A stretch of 64,000 bases of DNA from Anaeromicrobium sediminis (GCF_002270055.1 NZ_NIBG01000009.1:1-64000); one strand, 5' to 3'. Counted from the stretch's first letter, positions 25,038 through 34,035 are shown. A program made the numbers and translations. The notes: generated from the letters alone by a model not told the origin.

Positions 25038-26388
25038 ATAGATTATATTTATCCATTTTATATTGAAGAGATTGTCTAGTAATTTGTAACTTTTTTGCAG
25101 CTTCCGTTATATTCTTTGAGATAGATAAGGCATCCAGTATAAGGTTTTTTTCATAGTTTTTTAGCAATTCAGGAAGGGATTTATTTTGAACCGTATCTTT
25201 TGCAAAATATTTTTCCTTTTTATTATTGTAAATAATATATTCAGGAATATCTTTCAAGGGAATAATTTCTTCTGTGCATAAATTAAAAGCAGATTCTATT
25301 GCATTTCTTAGCTCCCTAACATTTCCAGGCCAGGTATAGGAGTTAAATATGTTTTTTACAATTTCACTTACACCCAGTATGTTTTTACACATTTGATGAT
25401 TATATGTTTTTATAAAATGATCTGTTAAAAGAAGAATATCTTTTTTTCTATCTTTAAGAGGTGGTAGATTTATTTGTACTACACCTAATCTATAATACAG
25501 GTCTTTTCTAAGTATACCATCATCAATAGCTGCAAGGGGATCTGTATTCATGGCAGAAACAACGCGAATATTGATATTGATAAAGGATTCACCGCCAACA
25601 CGGCGAATTTTTTTCTCTTCAATAGCCTTTAGTATTTTTGCTTGGAGACCAATATCCATAGAATTGATTTCATCTAGAAATAATGTTCCATCATTTGCTA
25701 ATTCGAATAACCCTTTTTTATTTTCTGCTCCCGTATAACTTCCTTTTACGGTTCCAAATAATGTACTTTCTAGTAAAGTTGAAGGAATGGCAGAGCAATT
25801 TTGAGAGATAAAAGGGCCGTTATTTCTTGCACTGTAATTATGAATGGCTTGGGCAACAAGTTCTTTTCCAGTTCCTGTATCTCCACAAATTAATACAGAA
25901 GAATTACTTTGAGATATTCTCTTTAGTTTCTCTTTGATTTCAAGTAGGGCATCATCTTTTGTAATAATATCTTCTAGTGTATATAAAGCATTATGTGATC
26001 TAAAGTCATTCAAGGATTTATGAGAGTTAATTTTATGGGCTGAAGAAAAAACAGAAGCTTCTATGGTCCCAATGATCTCGTTATTATATTCCATTGGAAA
26101 AGTGGAATTGATAAGAACGGCAGACTCTCCTTTAAAGTTTGTTAGGGATTGTTTTTCATTGACGATAGGCTCACCACTTTTTAGAACCCTATAATGACTA
26201 CTAGTTTCCTTTGTGAGTGTAGGATATATTTCTAAAAGACGTTTTCCTGTAATGCCTTCATTTTCAAAACGGTTGGTTTCAGGGCAAAACATTGCAGAAT
26301 ATTCAATAATACCTTGTTTATTAACAATTATAATCGCATCTATGTGGTCATATAATTCAGACATATATTCTAGATATCTTGTTATCAT
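25036..26388 (-). CDS. RocR-like sigma-54-dependent activator
   Basis: A 450-residue enhancer-binding protein. Residues about 1-130 are a PAS-like sensor. The AAA+ domain (about 150-380) has Walker A GDTGTGKE, LFGTVKGSYTGA and FLDEINSM. The C-terminus is a Fis-type helix-turn-helix (NITEAAKKLQITRQSLQYKM). The sigma-54 contact loop reads GSYTGA instead of GAFTGA, and the surrounding sequence resembles RocR, the arginine-catabolism activator. It probably controls the neighbouring nhaC-ureohydrolase operon through the 24989-25037 palindrome. ATG 26388 is chosen because AAAGTGGGT lies 6 bases upstream; GTG 26400 is less well placed. Confidence 0.88.
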   Translation of the reverse strand: MITRYLEYMSELYDHIDAIIIVNKQGIIEYSAMFCPETNRFENEGITGKRLLEIYPTLTKETSSHYRVLKSGEPIVNEKQSLTNFKGESAVLINSTFPMEYNNEIIGTIEASVFSSAHKINSHKSLNDFRSHNALYTLEDIITKDDALLEIKEKLKRISQSNSSVLICGDTGTGKELVAQAIHNYSARNNGPFISQNCSAIPSTLLESTLFGTVKGSYTGAENKKGLFELANDGTLFLDEINSMDIGLQAKILKAIEEKKIRRVGGESFININIRVVSAMNTDPLAAIDDGILRKDLYYRLGVVQINLPPLKDRKKDILLLTDHFIKTYNHQMCKNILGVSEIVKNIFNSYTWPGNVRELRNAIESAFNLCTEEIIPLKDIPEYIIYNNKKEKYFAKDTVQNKSLPELLKNYEKNLILDALSISKNITEAAKKLQITRQSLQYKMDKYNL

Positions 26389-26640
26389 TTTATTACCCAC
26401 TTTCTAAAGGAAAATATAGTGTATATGAATTCTATATCAATTATCTTTCTTCTAAAAACAAACTGATTTTATGAAGAATCCAGTTTCTTATTGCTACATT
26501 TTACCACATACACCACCTTGTTTCTATTATTTTATCAATTAGAAAACAAATAGATATTCACAAATTAAAAACATCATAGTCGTCATTAGTGTGGTAGGTG
26601 GACTAGTATACAAGACAATTACAAAATTATAGTAAATATA
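26389..26640. other. Spacer upstream of the RocR-like gene
   Basis: AT-rich, no open frame with a ribosome site and no strong promoter match. It presumably contains the promoter of the activator gene, but I cannot place it. Confidence 0.4.
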
Positions 26641-26682
26641 AAACCTCCATAGGTAGATTTAATAGCCTCCCCATGGAGGTTT
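26641..26682 (-). terminator. Terminator of the SDR gene, copy C of the repeated hairpin
   Basis: AAACCTCCAT (26641-26650) and ATGGAGGTTT (26673-26682) pair perfectly, and on the minus strand TTTTATATTT follows. Beyond the stem it shares ATGGAGGTTTA-TTTATTAAAG with copy B apart from one base, more than hairpin symmetry explains. Confidence 0.7.
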
Positions 26683-26708
26683 ACTTTATTAAAGGATAGA
26701 ATGTCTAC

Positions 26709-27443
26709 TTAAGCAGTTTCTCCTCCATCTATAGGAATGTTTTGACCTGTTATATAAGAGGCTTCATTTGAGGCTAAGAAAGCAAAAAGGGCAGCTATTT
26801 CTTCAGGCTCTGCATGACGTTTTATAGGAATACCTTCATTTACTTCAGCAAACATTTCCTCTGTGTATTCAGCCTTTTGCATAGGAGTCATTACATATCC
26901 TGGAGAAAGAACATTTACCCTTAACCAAGGGGCGTATTCAAGAGCAATTGTTTTAGCCAGATTAATAACACCAGCCTTAGAGGCATTATAATCTGCATAA
27001 TAAACATGGCCATCCATACCATTAGTTGATCCTGTAAAGAGAATAACTCCAGTTTTTTCTTTTATCATTCTTTTTATACTTTCCCTGGCACATAAAAACA
27101 TGCCACCTAAATTTATATTAATAACTTTCTGCCATTGTTCATATGTAATCTCATGAAAGGATTTCCTAACACTTATACCTGCATTAGATATTAATATATC
27201 TACTCCGCCTAATAGTTCATCCACCTGTTCAAATGCATTAACTACACTTGATTCATTACTTACATCTACTAGTATTCCTTGTACATTTTTAAGTTCTAAT
27301 AATACTTCATCTAGATTCTTTTTATTAACATCAAATATTACAACTTTAGCACCCTCATCTACAAATCTTTTAACAGTAGCCAATCCAATACCACTAGCAC
27401 CACCTGTTATAACTACTCTTTTTCTCTTTAAATCTTCATACAT
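26709..27443 (-). CDS. Short-chain dehydrogenase/reductase
   Basis: A 244-residue NAD(P)-dependent oxidoreductase. The cofactor motif TGGASGIGLA is near residue 15, SNAG near 88, catalytic Ser in LFTGSTNG near 138 and Tyr-x3-Lys in DYNASKAG near 153. The C-terminus YITGQNIPIDGG is typical of classical SDRs acting on sugars, sugar acids or hydroxy compounds. The start at 27443 is set by GGGAGGAAA 7 bases upstream; earlier frames lack a site. Divergent from the MerR-methyltransferase gene. Substrate unknown. Confidence 0.88.
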   Translation of the reverse strand: MYEDLKRKRVVITGGASGIGLATVKRFVDEGAKVVIFDVNKKNLDEVLLELKNVQGILVDVSNESSVVNAFEQVDELLGGVDILISNAGISVRKSFHEITYEQWQKVININLGGMFLCARESIKRMIKEKTGVILFTGSTNGMDGHVYYADYNASKAGVINLAKTIALEYAPWLRVNVLSPGYVMTPMQKAEYTEEMFAEVNEGIPIKRHAEPEEIAALFAFLASNEASYITGQNIPIDGGETA

Positions 27444-27572
27444 GGCTTTTCCTCCCATACAAAATATTTTATATATTAAGTGTATATTCCTTAAAAGGTT
27501 CATATATGTATAAAAGAAGGATGACCATAAATGATATAATAAAAACAAATATAATTTTTTAGTGGTGATAAT

Positions 27573-28790
27573 ATGAGGATTGGGAAATTTGGACAGATAA
27601 ATAATATTAGTAAAGATACAATAAGACACTATATGGATTTAGGCTTAATTGTACCAGAAAAGGTAGGGGGACAATATGACTTTGATGAGAGGTGTCAAAA
27701 TAGTTTAAATAGAATTTTAGATCTAAAGGCTATGGGATTTACTCTGAATGAGATTAAGACCATATTTACCTTTAGAATATTAGGTAATCTCATTCCCTAT
27801 GAGGAAGAAGAGTATTATAAAACTATTTTTATGAGCAAATATGAGAATGTTATAAAGGATATTGAAAACCTAACTAATATAAAAAATAGATTAAAGAAAA
27901 AGATAGATGAAATATCAAAAGAAAAGAGAAAAAAGAAGTTCACATTAGGTGTTCATATAAGTACATTGAATCTATTAAGATGCTTAAAATGTAATGGAAA
28001 ATTAGTCATAGTAGATGGGAAAATAAAGGACAACCAGATAATAGATGGAAAGTTAAGATGTAATTGCAATGAAGAATATATTATTGAAGATGGCATACTA
28101 AAAATAGATGGATATTATAGAGAATCAGAATTGAATTTCTTGAGTGGTTATATTAGTGAGTACATAAATGTTACTGATTCAGATTACTTAGATAATGTAT
28201 ATAAGGGTATAAAATGGATAGATAAGAAAGTAGACTTTAATAATTTTAAGAGTAAAGTCATTTTAGAATTAGGTTCAGGGTTTGGATTTTATCTTAGAAA
28301 TATATATAATAAGCTTTCAGATGACTGTGTGTATATAGCTGTAGATCATGACTTGACTCGCCATAGATTTCTTAAGAGTATCCTTGAAAGGGCAGAGTGT
28401 AGGAAGAATATTATTTTCCTATGTACGGATTTTTTACAAATACCTATAAAAAATAAATCAGTAGATATGTTAGTGGACTTTGCAGGAACTAGTAATTATA
28501 GTTTTGAGGAGGAAGAATTTTTACTAGAGCATATGGAAAAATATGCAAAGGACAATGGGTATTTAATTGGGAGTTATATTTTATTTAAGAACTTTAGCAT
28601 GAATAGCCTTATAGGAGAGCAATATAGAAAGAACTTTGTAATGGAAAATGTAAAGGCTAATATACATAATATGGGATATAAGTGTATAGATGATAAAGTA
28701 TCTGATTATGTAGAAGAGGGTGGCAAGTATGAAAGTTTCTTTGTAAAAGGTGAAAAGGTATATAATTATATATTTTATGGAAAAAGGTAG
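27573..28790 (+). CDS. MerR regulator fused to zinc ribbon and SAM methyltransferase
   Basis: A 405-residue multidomain protein. Residues about 1-75 are a MerR helix-turn-helix and wing (NISKDTIRHYMDLGLI, YDFDERCQNSLNRILDLKAMG), then a coiled helix to about 130. A short zinc ribbon follows with CLKC and CNC pairs, like the Trm112/YcaR-type ribbon in front of many methyltransferases. Residues about 225-370 are a class I methyltransferase with the SAM motif ILELGSGFGF and a later DMLVDFAGT. A divergent SDR gene and a downstream MFS pump suggest control of export of a compound that the protein senses or methylates (inference). DNA-bound methyltransferase activity is not established. Confidence 0.82.
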   Translation: MRIGKFGQINNISKDTIRHYMDLGLIVPEKVGGQYDFDERCQNSLNRILDLKAMGFTLNEIKTIFTFRILGNLIPYEEEEYYKTIFMSKYENVIKDIENLTNIKNRLKKKIDEISKEKRKKKFTLGVHISTLNLLRCLKCNGKLVIVDGKIKDNQIIDGKLRCNCNEEYIIEDGILKIDGYYRESELNFLSGYISEYINVTDSDYLDNVYKGIKWIDKKVDFNNFKSKVILELGSGFGFYLRNIYNKLSDDCVYIAVDHDLTRHRFLKSILERAECRKNIIFLCTDFLQIPIKNKSVDMLVDFAGTSNYSFEEEEFLLEHMEKYAKDNGYLIGSYILFKNFSMNSLIGEQYRKNFVMENVKANIHNMGYKCIDDKVSDYVEEGGKYESFFVKGEKVYNYIFYGKR

Positions 28791-28807
28791 GGTTAACCCT
28801 ACCTTTT
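28782..28807 (+). terminator. Perfect palindrome at the end of the MerR-methyltransferase gene
   Basis: AAAAGGTAGGGTT (28782-28794) joins AACCCTACCTTTT (28795-28807) with no extra loop and includes the stop codon. ATTTT follows. It works as a terminator; as a DNA palindrome it could also be a binding site. Confidence 0.7.
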
Positions 28808-28898
28808 ATTTTAAGAGGTATGAAAAAAGTATGTGTAACCCTATTGTCATGGTGTCTAGCCAAAGGTTTAGAATGGACTTAAAGACAGGAGGGATTAT

Positions 28899-30152
28899 AT
28901 GAAATCAAAGGAATATTTTAATTTTATATTTTTTTCATTGGGAAAATTCATATCCATATTTGGAACTGCCATATATACCTTTGCCATAGGTCTATATGTA
29001 TTAAAATTAACAGGATCAGGGTTAAATTTTGCTACTACCTTAGTATTGGGTATAATTCCAATAATTGTATTTAACCCTATTGGAGGGGTTATGGCAGATA
29101 GATTTAATAAAAAGAATATAGTTATTTTTATGGACATATTAAATGGAATTTTGTTCCTATGCCTATATTTTATCAGTAGAGTATATGGATTAAATCTCAT
29201 AATGATCTATATAAGTACTTTTCTTACTAGAACATTTACCACTATCTTTGCAACAAGCTTTGAGGTGGCCATACCTAATATAGTATCAGATAAGAAACTA
29301 GTTAATATTAATTCTGCTAGTAAAATAATTGACTCCCTATCATCCATTATGGGTCCTCTAATAGGAGGAATTGTATTTGCCTTTATGGATATACACATGT
29401 TTATATTGTTAAATGGAATTTCTTTTATTCTCTCAGCCTTGTGTGAAATGTTAATTGATTTTAGGTACAACTACGTAAATAAAATTGAAGAAAAGAAAGA
29501 CATTAGTCTAACAAAGGATATGAAAGAAGCCTTCATGTACATTAAATCTGAAAAGAATATTATAAATGTATTTGGATTGTTTATAGCCATTAACTTTTTT
29601 ATCAGTGTCGCCATAACTGTGCCATTACCTTTTATAATAAACAATGTGTTAAAATTACCTTCTAAGAGTTTTGGAATAATAGAAGGTTCCTTTTCTATGG
29701 GAGTCATAATTGGAGCAATATTTGTTTATAAAATAATGGAGAAATTTGAATACAAAGAGATTTTAATGATTATGAGTATTTCCTTGTCCATAAACATGAT
29801 CTTAGTAGGAATTCCGGTTATAAGGCAGGTTCAATTAAGTGGAATTTTTTATTTAATATACTATACAACCATAATGATATTATTTGGAGTTACTATTTCA
29901 TTTATAGATATACCTTTTATTTGTATGACCCAGAAGTATATACCAGACGAAATAAGGGGAAGGGTTCTTAGCATAGTGATAAGTGTAGGAAAAGTTATTG
30001 CCCCCATAGGCTTAATATTATCTGGAATTTTATTAAATAAAATACAACCATATGTATTGCCAATAGGAGGGGGATTATTATTATTAACATTTAACTTAGT
30101 AATCCTAAATAAGTCTAAGATAAAATACGAAGTAAGGACTCACAAATCTTAA
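28899..30152 (+). CDS. MFS efflux transporter
   Basis: A 417-residue, about 12-helix major facilitator protein of the group that includes macrolide and siderophore exporters. It has the loop motif GGVMADRFNKKN near residue 62 and a related RGRVLSIVISVGKVIAP near 345. AGGAGG precedes ATG by 6 bases. It lies 108 bases after the MerR-methyltransferase gene on the same strand, so it may be a target. Substrate unknown. Confidence 0.85.
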   Translation: MKSKEYFNFIFFSLGKFISIFGTAIYTFAIGLYVLKLTGSGLNFATTLVLGIIPIIVFNPIGGVMADRFNKKNIVIFMDILNGILFLCLYFISRVYGLNLIMIYISTFLTRTFTTIFATSFEVAIPNIVSDKKLVNINSASKIIDSLSSIMGPLIGGIVFAFMDIHMFILLNGISFILSALCEMLIDFRYNYVNKIEEKKDISLTKDMKEAFMYIKSEKNIINVFGLFIAINFFISVAITVPLPFIINNVLKLPSKSFGIIEGSFSMGVIIGAIFVYKIMEKFEYKEILMIMSISLSINMILVGIPVIRQVQLSGIFYLIYYTTIMILFGVTISFIDIPFICMTQKYIPDEIRGRVLSIVISVGKVIAPIGLILSGILLNKIQPYVLPIGGGLLLLTFNLVILNKSKIKYEVRTHKS

Positions 30153-30173
30153 TTATAATTATTATATCCATTG

Positions 30174-30210
30174 AAGATAAAGGACTTATATTTTGTAAGT
30201 CCTTTATCTT
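30174..30210. terminator. Bidirectional terminator between the MFS gene and map
   Basis: AAGATAAAGGACTTA (30174-30188) and TAAGTCCTTTATCTT (30196-30210), perfect 15-bp arms and a 7-base loop between convergent genes. Confidence 0.88.
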
Positions 30211-30223
30211 TATTTATTAATGA

Positions 30224-30970
30224 TTACACTAATGTAAGGACTATAGGTTCCTTTTCTGTAACCACAATTGTGTGCTCAAATTGGGCAACAAAACTTCCAT
30301 CAGGAGTCTTTAAAGTCCAACCATCCTTTTGTTCTATAGCATACTCTGCCCTTGTGGAAATAAAGGTTTCTAAGGCTAATACCATACCTTTTTTTAAAAC
30401 CCTATGGTCATGTTTATCGTAGTAATTTAATATGAGGTTTGGTGAATCATGGAGGACCTTTCCAATACCATGGCCAGCCAAGTTTTTAATTACTGTAAAG
30501 GAGTGTTTTCTTGCTTCATTGTGAATGGCCTTTCCAATTTCATTAATTTTAACCCCAGCCTTTGATGTTTTTATGGCTTTATCTAAAGCAGACCTAGAGC
30601 AATCAATTAAATTTTTCTTGATAGAAGATATGGACCCAACAGGAATTGTGGCACCCGTATCAGAAAAATATCCGTCTAATTCTGCCGATATATCAATGTT
30701 AATTATATCTCCTTCTTTTATAATTCTTGAACTTGGTATTCCATGGGCTGCCACATCATTTAGGCTTATACATGTGCTTCCAGGAAAGTTATATTCATAT
30801 TTAGGAGCAGATCTTGCTCCATACTTTAAAAGAACTTCTTCACCAATAGTATCAAGTTCGATGGTACTAATACCAGGCTTAATTGCTTTGATCATTTCTT
30901 CTCTTGCTAATGCAACAATCCTTCCAATTTTTCTTAAAGCAATTAAATCCGTTTTTGAAGCTACTAACAT
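30224..30970 (-). CDS. map: Methionine aminopeptidase, type I
   Basis: A 248-residue enzyme that removes the initiator methionine from new proteins. The metal ligands are all visible: Asp in INIDISAELDGYFSDTGA, His in GHGIG, Glu in ALETFI and Glu in QFEHT; HGIPSS is the usual substrate-site His. Length matches the type I family without a zinc-finger extension. A good site (CAGGAGGAT) lies 8 bases before ATG. The gene stands alone rather than in the ribosomal-protein/secY operon where the main copy usually lies, so it may be a second copy. Confidence 0.93.
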   Translation of the reverse strand: MLVASKTDLIALRKIGRIVALAREEMIKAIKPGISTIELDTIGEEVLLKYGARSAPKYEYNFPGSTCISLNDVAAHGIPSSRIIKEGDIINIDISAELDGYFSDTGATIPVGSISSIKKNLIDCSRSALDKAIKTSKAGVKINEIGKAIHNEARKHSFTVIKNLAGHGIGKVLHDSPNLILNYYDKHDHRVLKKGMVLALETFISTRAEYAIEQKDGWTLKTPDGSFVAQFEHTIVVTEKEPIVLTLV

Positions 30971-31103
30971 ATTCTGATCCTCCTGATATTTGACTAACTT
31001 AAATTCATAAGTCTTATTCTATCATATGATTTATTGTTTACTAAGATGAAAAGATATAAGTAAGATTAATAATTGGAAAAGATATCTTATTTTTATGTTT
31101 TTA

Positions 31104-31165
31104 TTGACAGATAATATGTATGATGATAGGATTATATCATGAAACGATATCGCAAAACGATATCG
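31104..31165 (+). promoter_or_regulatory. padR promoter with a tandem AAACGATATCG operator
   Basis: TTGACA (31104-31109), 17 bases, TAGGAT (31127-31132). Two direct 11-base repeats AAACGATATCG stand at 31142-31152 and 31155-31165, each containing the palindrome CGATATCG, 13 bases apart and just after the expected start. Probably the PadR autoregulatory site. Confidence 0.72.
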
Positions 31166-31198
31166 AATGGTGATACACTTTGATAAAGGGGAATGTTT

Positions 31199-31531
31199 AT
31201 GAAAGATAAGATATTAAGAAAACTATTTTTAGGATTTATGCAAATACACATATTGTACCATGCTAAGAAGGAACCTATATATGGGACTTGGATGATGAAT
31301 GAATTAAAAGAACATGGATATAAAATAAGTCCTGGTACTTTATATCCCATGTTAAGCAGAATGGAAAAGGAAGGATTATTAATAAAGGAAGAAAAGAATG
31401 TTGATGGTAGAATAGTAAAGTTTTATACAACCACAATACTAGGAGAAGAAGTTTTAGTCGAAGCTAGAGAAAAGGCAATGGAATTGACTGGTGAAGTAAA
31501 GGAGAAGGGTGATAATATTGATTCAATTTAA
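31199..31531 (+). CDS. PadR-family transcriptional regulator
   Basis: A 110-residue winged-helix repressor (FMQIHILYHAKKEPIYGTWM, then SPGTLYPMLSRMEKEGLL, the PadR signature). ATG 31199 is preferred because AAAGGGG lies 7 bases upstream; ATG 31193 is too close to it. It overlaps the following ABC ATPase gene, forming an operon with a FetAB-like exporter. PadR proteins commonly respond to a substrate of the adjacent pump. Confidence 0.9.
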   Translation: MKDKILRKLFLGFMQIHILYHAKKEPIYGTWMMNELKEHGYKISPGTLYPMLSRMEKEGLLIKEEKNVDGRIVKFYTTTILGEEVLVEAREKAMELTGEVKEKGDNIDSI

Positions 31532-32132
31532 AAATATAGGTGTAAGTTTTGATGGGAAAACTGTATTTAAAGATTTTAATATGCACATAAGAAAGGGTGA
31601 AAAAATACTATTAAATGCTCCTTCAGGTAAGGGGAAATCTACCTTATTTAAATTACTTTTAGGTTTTAATAAGCCTGATAAGGGCGAGATAATACTGGAT
31701 GGTAAGAATCTAGAAAAAAATAATATTATGTATTTTCGTAAGAATATAGCTTATGTAAGTCAAGATGTGGATTTAAGAAATGATAAAGTATGGGACTTGA
31801 TCCTTGAAATATTTTCATACAAGAGCAATAGACATATAAAAATTACTAAAGATAAGGTTTTGAATATTCTTAGATACTTTAACTTTTCAGAAGATATTAT
31901 GGAAAAGAAAGTAAGTCAACTTTCAGGAGGAGAAAGACAAAGATTAGGTCTGGTCATATGTATATTTATGGATAGAGATATATGGCTTTTAGATGAAGTG
32001 ACATCTGGACTAGATAAGGAAATGAAAGAAAAGGTAGTAGACTATGTATTAAAGCAGGATAAAACTGTATTAATAATCTCTCATGATAGAGTTTGGAATA
32101 AAAGTAATCTAGTTAGAATAAAGGAGTGGTAG
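31518..32132 (+). CDS. ABC transporter ATP-binding protein, FetA-like
   Basis: About 204 residues, a minimal ABC ATPase. Walker A is APSGKGKST, the signature LSGGERQRLGL, Walker B DIWLLDEVTSGLD and the switch His in LIISHDR. It is 4 bases from a permease of the FetB/YbbM family; in Escherichia coli FetAB is an iron exporter that protects against oxidative stress. The start is within the padR coding end: TTG 31518 (chosen) or GTG 31509. Metal substrate is inference. Confidence 0.85.
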   Translation: MIQFKNIGVSFDGKTVFKDFNMHIRKGEKILLNAPSGKGKSTLFKLLLGFNKPDKGEIILDGKNLEKNNIMYFRKNIAYVSQDVDLRNDKVWDLILEIFSYKSNRHIKITKDKVLNILRYFNFSEDIMEKKVSQLSGGERQRLGLVICIFMDRDIWLLDEVTSGLDKEMKEKVVDYVLKQDKTVLIISHDRVWNKSNLVRIKEW

Positions 32133-32136
32133 TAAT

Positions 32137-32910
32137 ATGGGTACAAATGAAGTATCTTATTTGTCAATGTTAAGTCTAGTAGTATTAATGATTCCTGTAA
32201 TTATATTAAATCGTAAATTAAATATACCCATAAATAAAAAAATATTTTATTCCGTAGGAAGGATGGTAATACAACTTGCCTTGGTAGGAATCTTTCTTCA
32301 ATATATTTTTAATATTAATAATTCTATTATAAACTTTGCATACTTAGTTTTTATGATAGGTGTAGCTAGCGTTACATCCATCAGAAGCTGCGGATTTAAT
32401 ACTAAAAAATTTATTGCTCCATTGTTTTTTGCCTTCATAATTCCCAATGTAATAATATTATTATTTTTTAATACCTTTGTTATAAGGTTAGATAATATAT
32501 TTAGTGCCCAATATCTGATTCCTATTGCAGGAATGCTATTAGGTAATAGTTTAAAAGGTAATATAATATGTATAAATAATTTTTACAAGGCCATAAAGGA
32601 AAATGAAAAAGAGTATTTTTATACTTTAAGCCTTAGTGGAAGTAACATAGAGGCTTTGATACCTTATTTCAGAAATGCCGTGTCAGCTTCAGTAAATCCT
32701 ATTATGGCAGCTATTGAGACTATTGGATTAGTATCTTTACCTGGAATGATGACAGGACAAATTTTAGGAGGGGCTATTCCACTAACGGCAATAAAATATC
32801 AAGCAGCCATAATGGTGGCCATTTTAATATGCAGATACTTTAGTGCAATTTTATCCATAATATTAATGTCATTTAAAGCTTTTGATGATTATGATGTTTT
32901 AATAGTTTAG
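32137..32910 (+). CDS. ABC permease, FetB/YbbM (UPF0014) family
   Basis: A 257-residue membrane protein with about seven helices. UPF0014 marks are VGRMVIQLALVGIFLQYIF near residue 45, PIAGMLLGNSL near 130 and the Ala/Pro-rich FRNAVSASVNPIMAAIETIGLVSLPG segment (residues about 185-210). It pairs with the ATPase encoded just upstream. Likely a metal exporter, probably iron, by analogy to FetAB; the PadR regulator may sense the same stress. Confidence 0.85.
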   Translation: MGTNEVSYLSMLSLVVLMIPVIILNRKLNIPINKKIFYSVGRMVIQLALVGIFLQYIFNINNSIINFAYLVFMIGVASVTSIRSCGFNTKKFIAPLFFAFIIPNVIILLFFNTFVIRLDNIFSAQYLIPIAGMLLGNSLKGNIICINNFYKAIKENEKEYFYTLSLSGSNIEALIPYFRNAVSASVNPIMAAIETIGLVSLPGMMTGQILGGAIPLTAIKYQAAIMVAILICRYFSAILSIILMSFKAFDDYDVLIV

Positions 32911-32930
32911 TATTAATAGTATATACAATA

Positions 32931-32978
32931 AAAGCTACCTTTGAATTATAGTTATTTTATAAATTGAAAGGTAGCTTT
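32931..32978. terminator. Bidirectional terminator after the FetAB-like operon
   Basis: AAAGCTACCTTT (32931-32942) pairs with AAAGGTAGCTTT (32967-32978), extended inward with one mismatch. It lies between convergent genes. Confidence 0.8.
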
Positions 32979-33015
32979 ATTATCTTCTAAATCTTAATCA
33001 TGAAACTTTCCTAAA

Positions 33016-34035
33016 TTACAAGTATCTTACTAAACTTACTCCTAAGAAAAATCCTGAACCAAAACCTAGAACTATACCAAGTTCTCCTGAATTTTTTATA
33101 TAGTTTTCTTCCTCTGCTAATGAATACAATCTATTTAATCCAGCTGGCACACTGGCACAAGACATATTTCCACAAGTGTTATATATTTCAACGGAAGGTT
33201 TCATCTGATCATCATTTAAATCGAATAATTTTTTAACTCCTGCTAAAATTTTCTTTCCACCTGAATGCATTACCCAATGCTTAACTTCATTTTTATCAAT
33301 ATTGTGTTTTTCAAGTAAAGAAGTGACTAATTTTTGAATATGAGGTGAAATCTTTTCAAGAAGTTTTTCATCAATGTGTACTTCACTATTTGTCATGGTC
33401 ATGCTATCGCTATAATGAGTTAAAACCTGAGTATCTAAAACATGTATTTTATTATTTTCAAAGGAATCATCTTTAGTAACTAAAGCAGCAGCAGCCCCGT
33501 CACCAAATATGGTCAATCCTATTAACTTTCCATCATTATTAGGATCTATATTATCCATGAATGAATTAGTTTGTGCTTCACAACATACTACTAATACATT
33601 CTTCATATTCTCATCCTTTAATAGGGACTTAGACATATTAATAGCTGCAAGAAAGGCTCCACAACCTAGACCATATATAGGGTAGTTATGAATGTCTTTT
33701 CTAAAGTCTATTCTAGAGAATAATCTACTACTTAGTCCAGGTACTTGTTGATCACTTGAGTTACAGCAAGTGATAACACAGTCTATATCTTGTGGACTAA
33801 TATTATTATTTTTGAATAGCTTTTCAATAGATTTAAAACACATTTCAGTCATGGCTTCATTTACTTTCTTTTCATTGAAATCAAAGGTGGTGAACTTCTT
33901 ACTTACTCCACCCTTTCTAAATAAAACCTTAAGCTTACGAGAATCCCTTAATCCTAAAAGATCCATCATTTCCTCATTGTTGTAAATCTCTAATTCTGGA
34001 AAGCCTACCTCTGGTTTAATTACATAAGTTTCCAT
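33016..34035 (-). CDS. Type III polyketide synthase-like / KAS III-fold enzyme
   Basis: A 339-residue thiolase-fold condensing enzyme. The Cys-His-Asn triad is intact: Cys125 (YGLGCGAFLA), His257 (VMHSGGKKIL) and Asn290 (CGNMSCAS). The order and wording (VPGLSSRLF before the Cys; SGGKK; GNMS-x-AS) resemble bacterial type III PKS (chalcone synthase family) more than FabH. Such enzymes extend acyl-CoA with malonyl-CoA to make pyrones, resorcinols or phloroglucinols. There is no methyltransferase, oxidase or acyl-CoA gene directly beside it, so the product is unknown. Start has AGGGGGAA 6 bases upstream. Possible alternatives are a KAS III for other acyl chains or HMG-CoA synthase relatives. Confidence 0.75.
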   Translation of the reverse strand: METYVIKPEVGFPELEIYNNEEMMDLLGLRDSRKLKVLFRKGGVSKKFTTFDFNEKKVNEAMTEMCFKSIEKLFKNNNISPQDIDCVITCCNSSDQQVPGLSSRLFSRIDFRKDIHNYPIYGLGCGAFLAAINMSKSLLKDENMKNVLVVCCEAQTNSFMDNIDPNNDGKLIGLTIFGDGAAAALVTKDDSFENNKIHVLDTQVLTHYSDSMTMTNSEVHIDEKLLEKISPHIQKLVTSLLEKHNIDKNEVKHWVMHSGGKKILAGVKKLFDLNDDQMKPSVEIYNTCGNMSCASVPAGLNRLYSLAEEENYIKNSGELGIVLGFGSGFFLGVSLVRYL

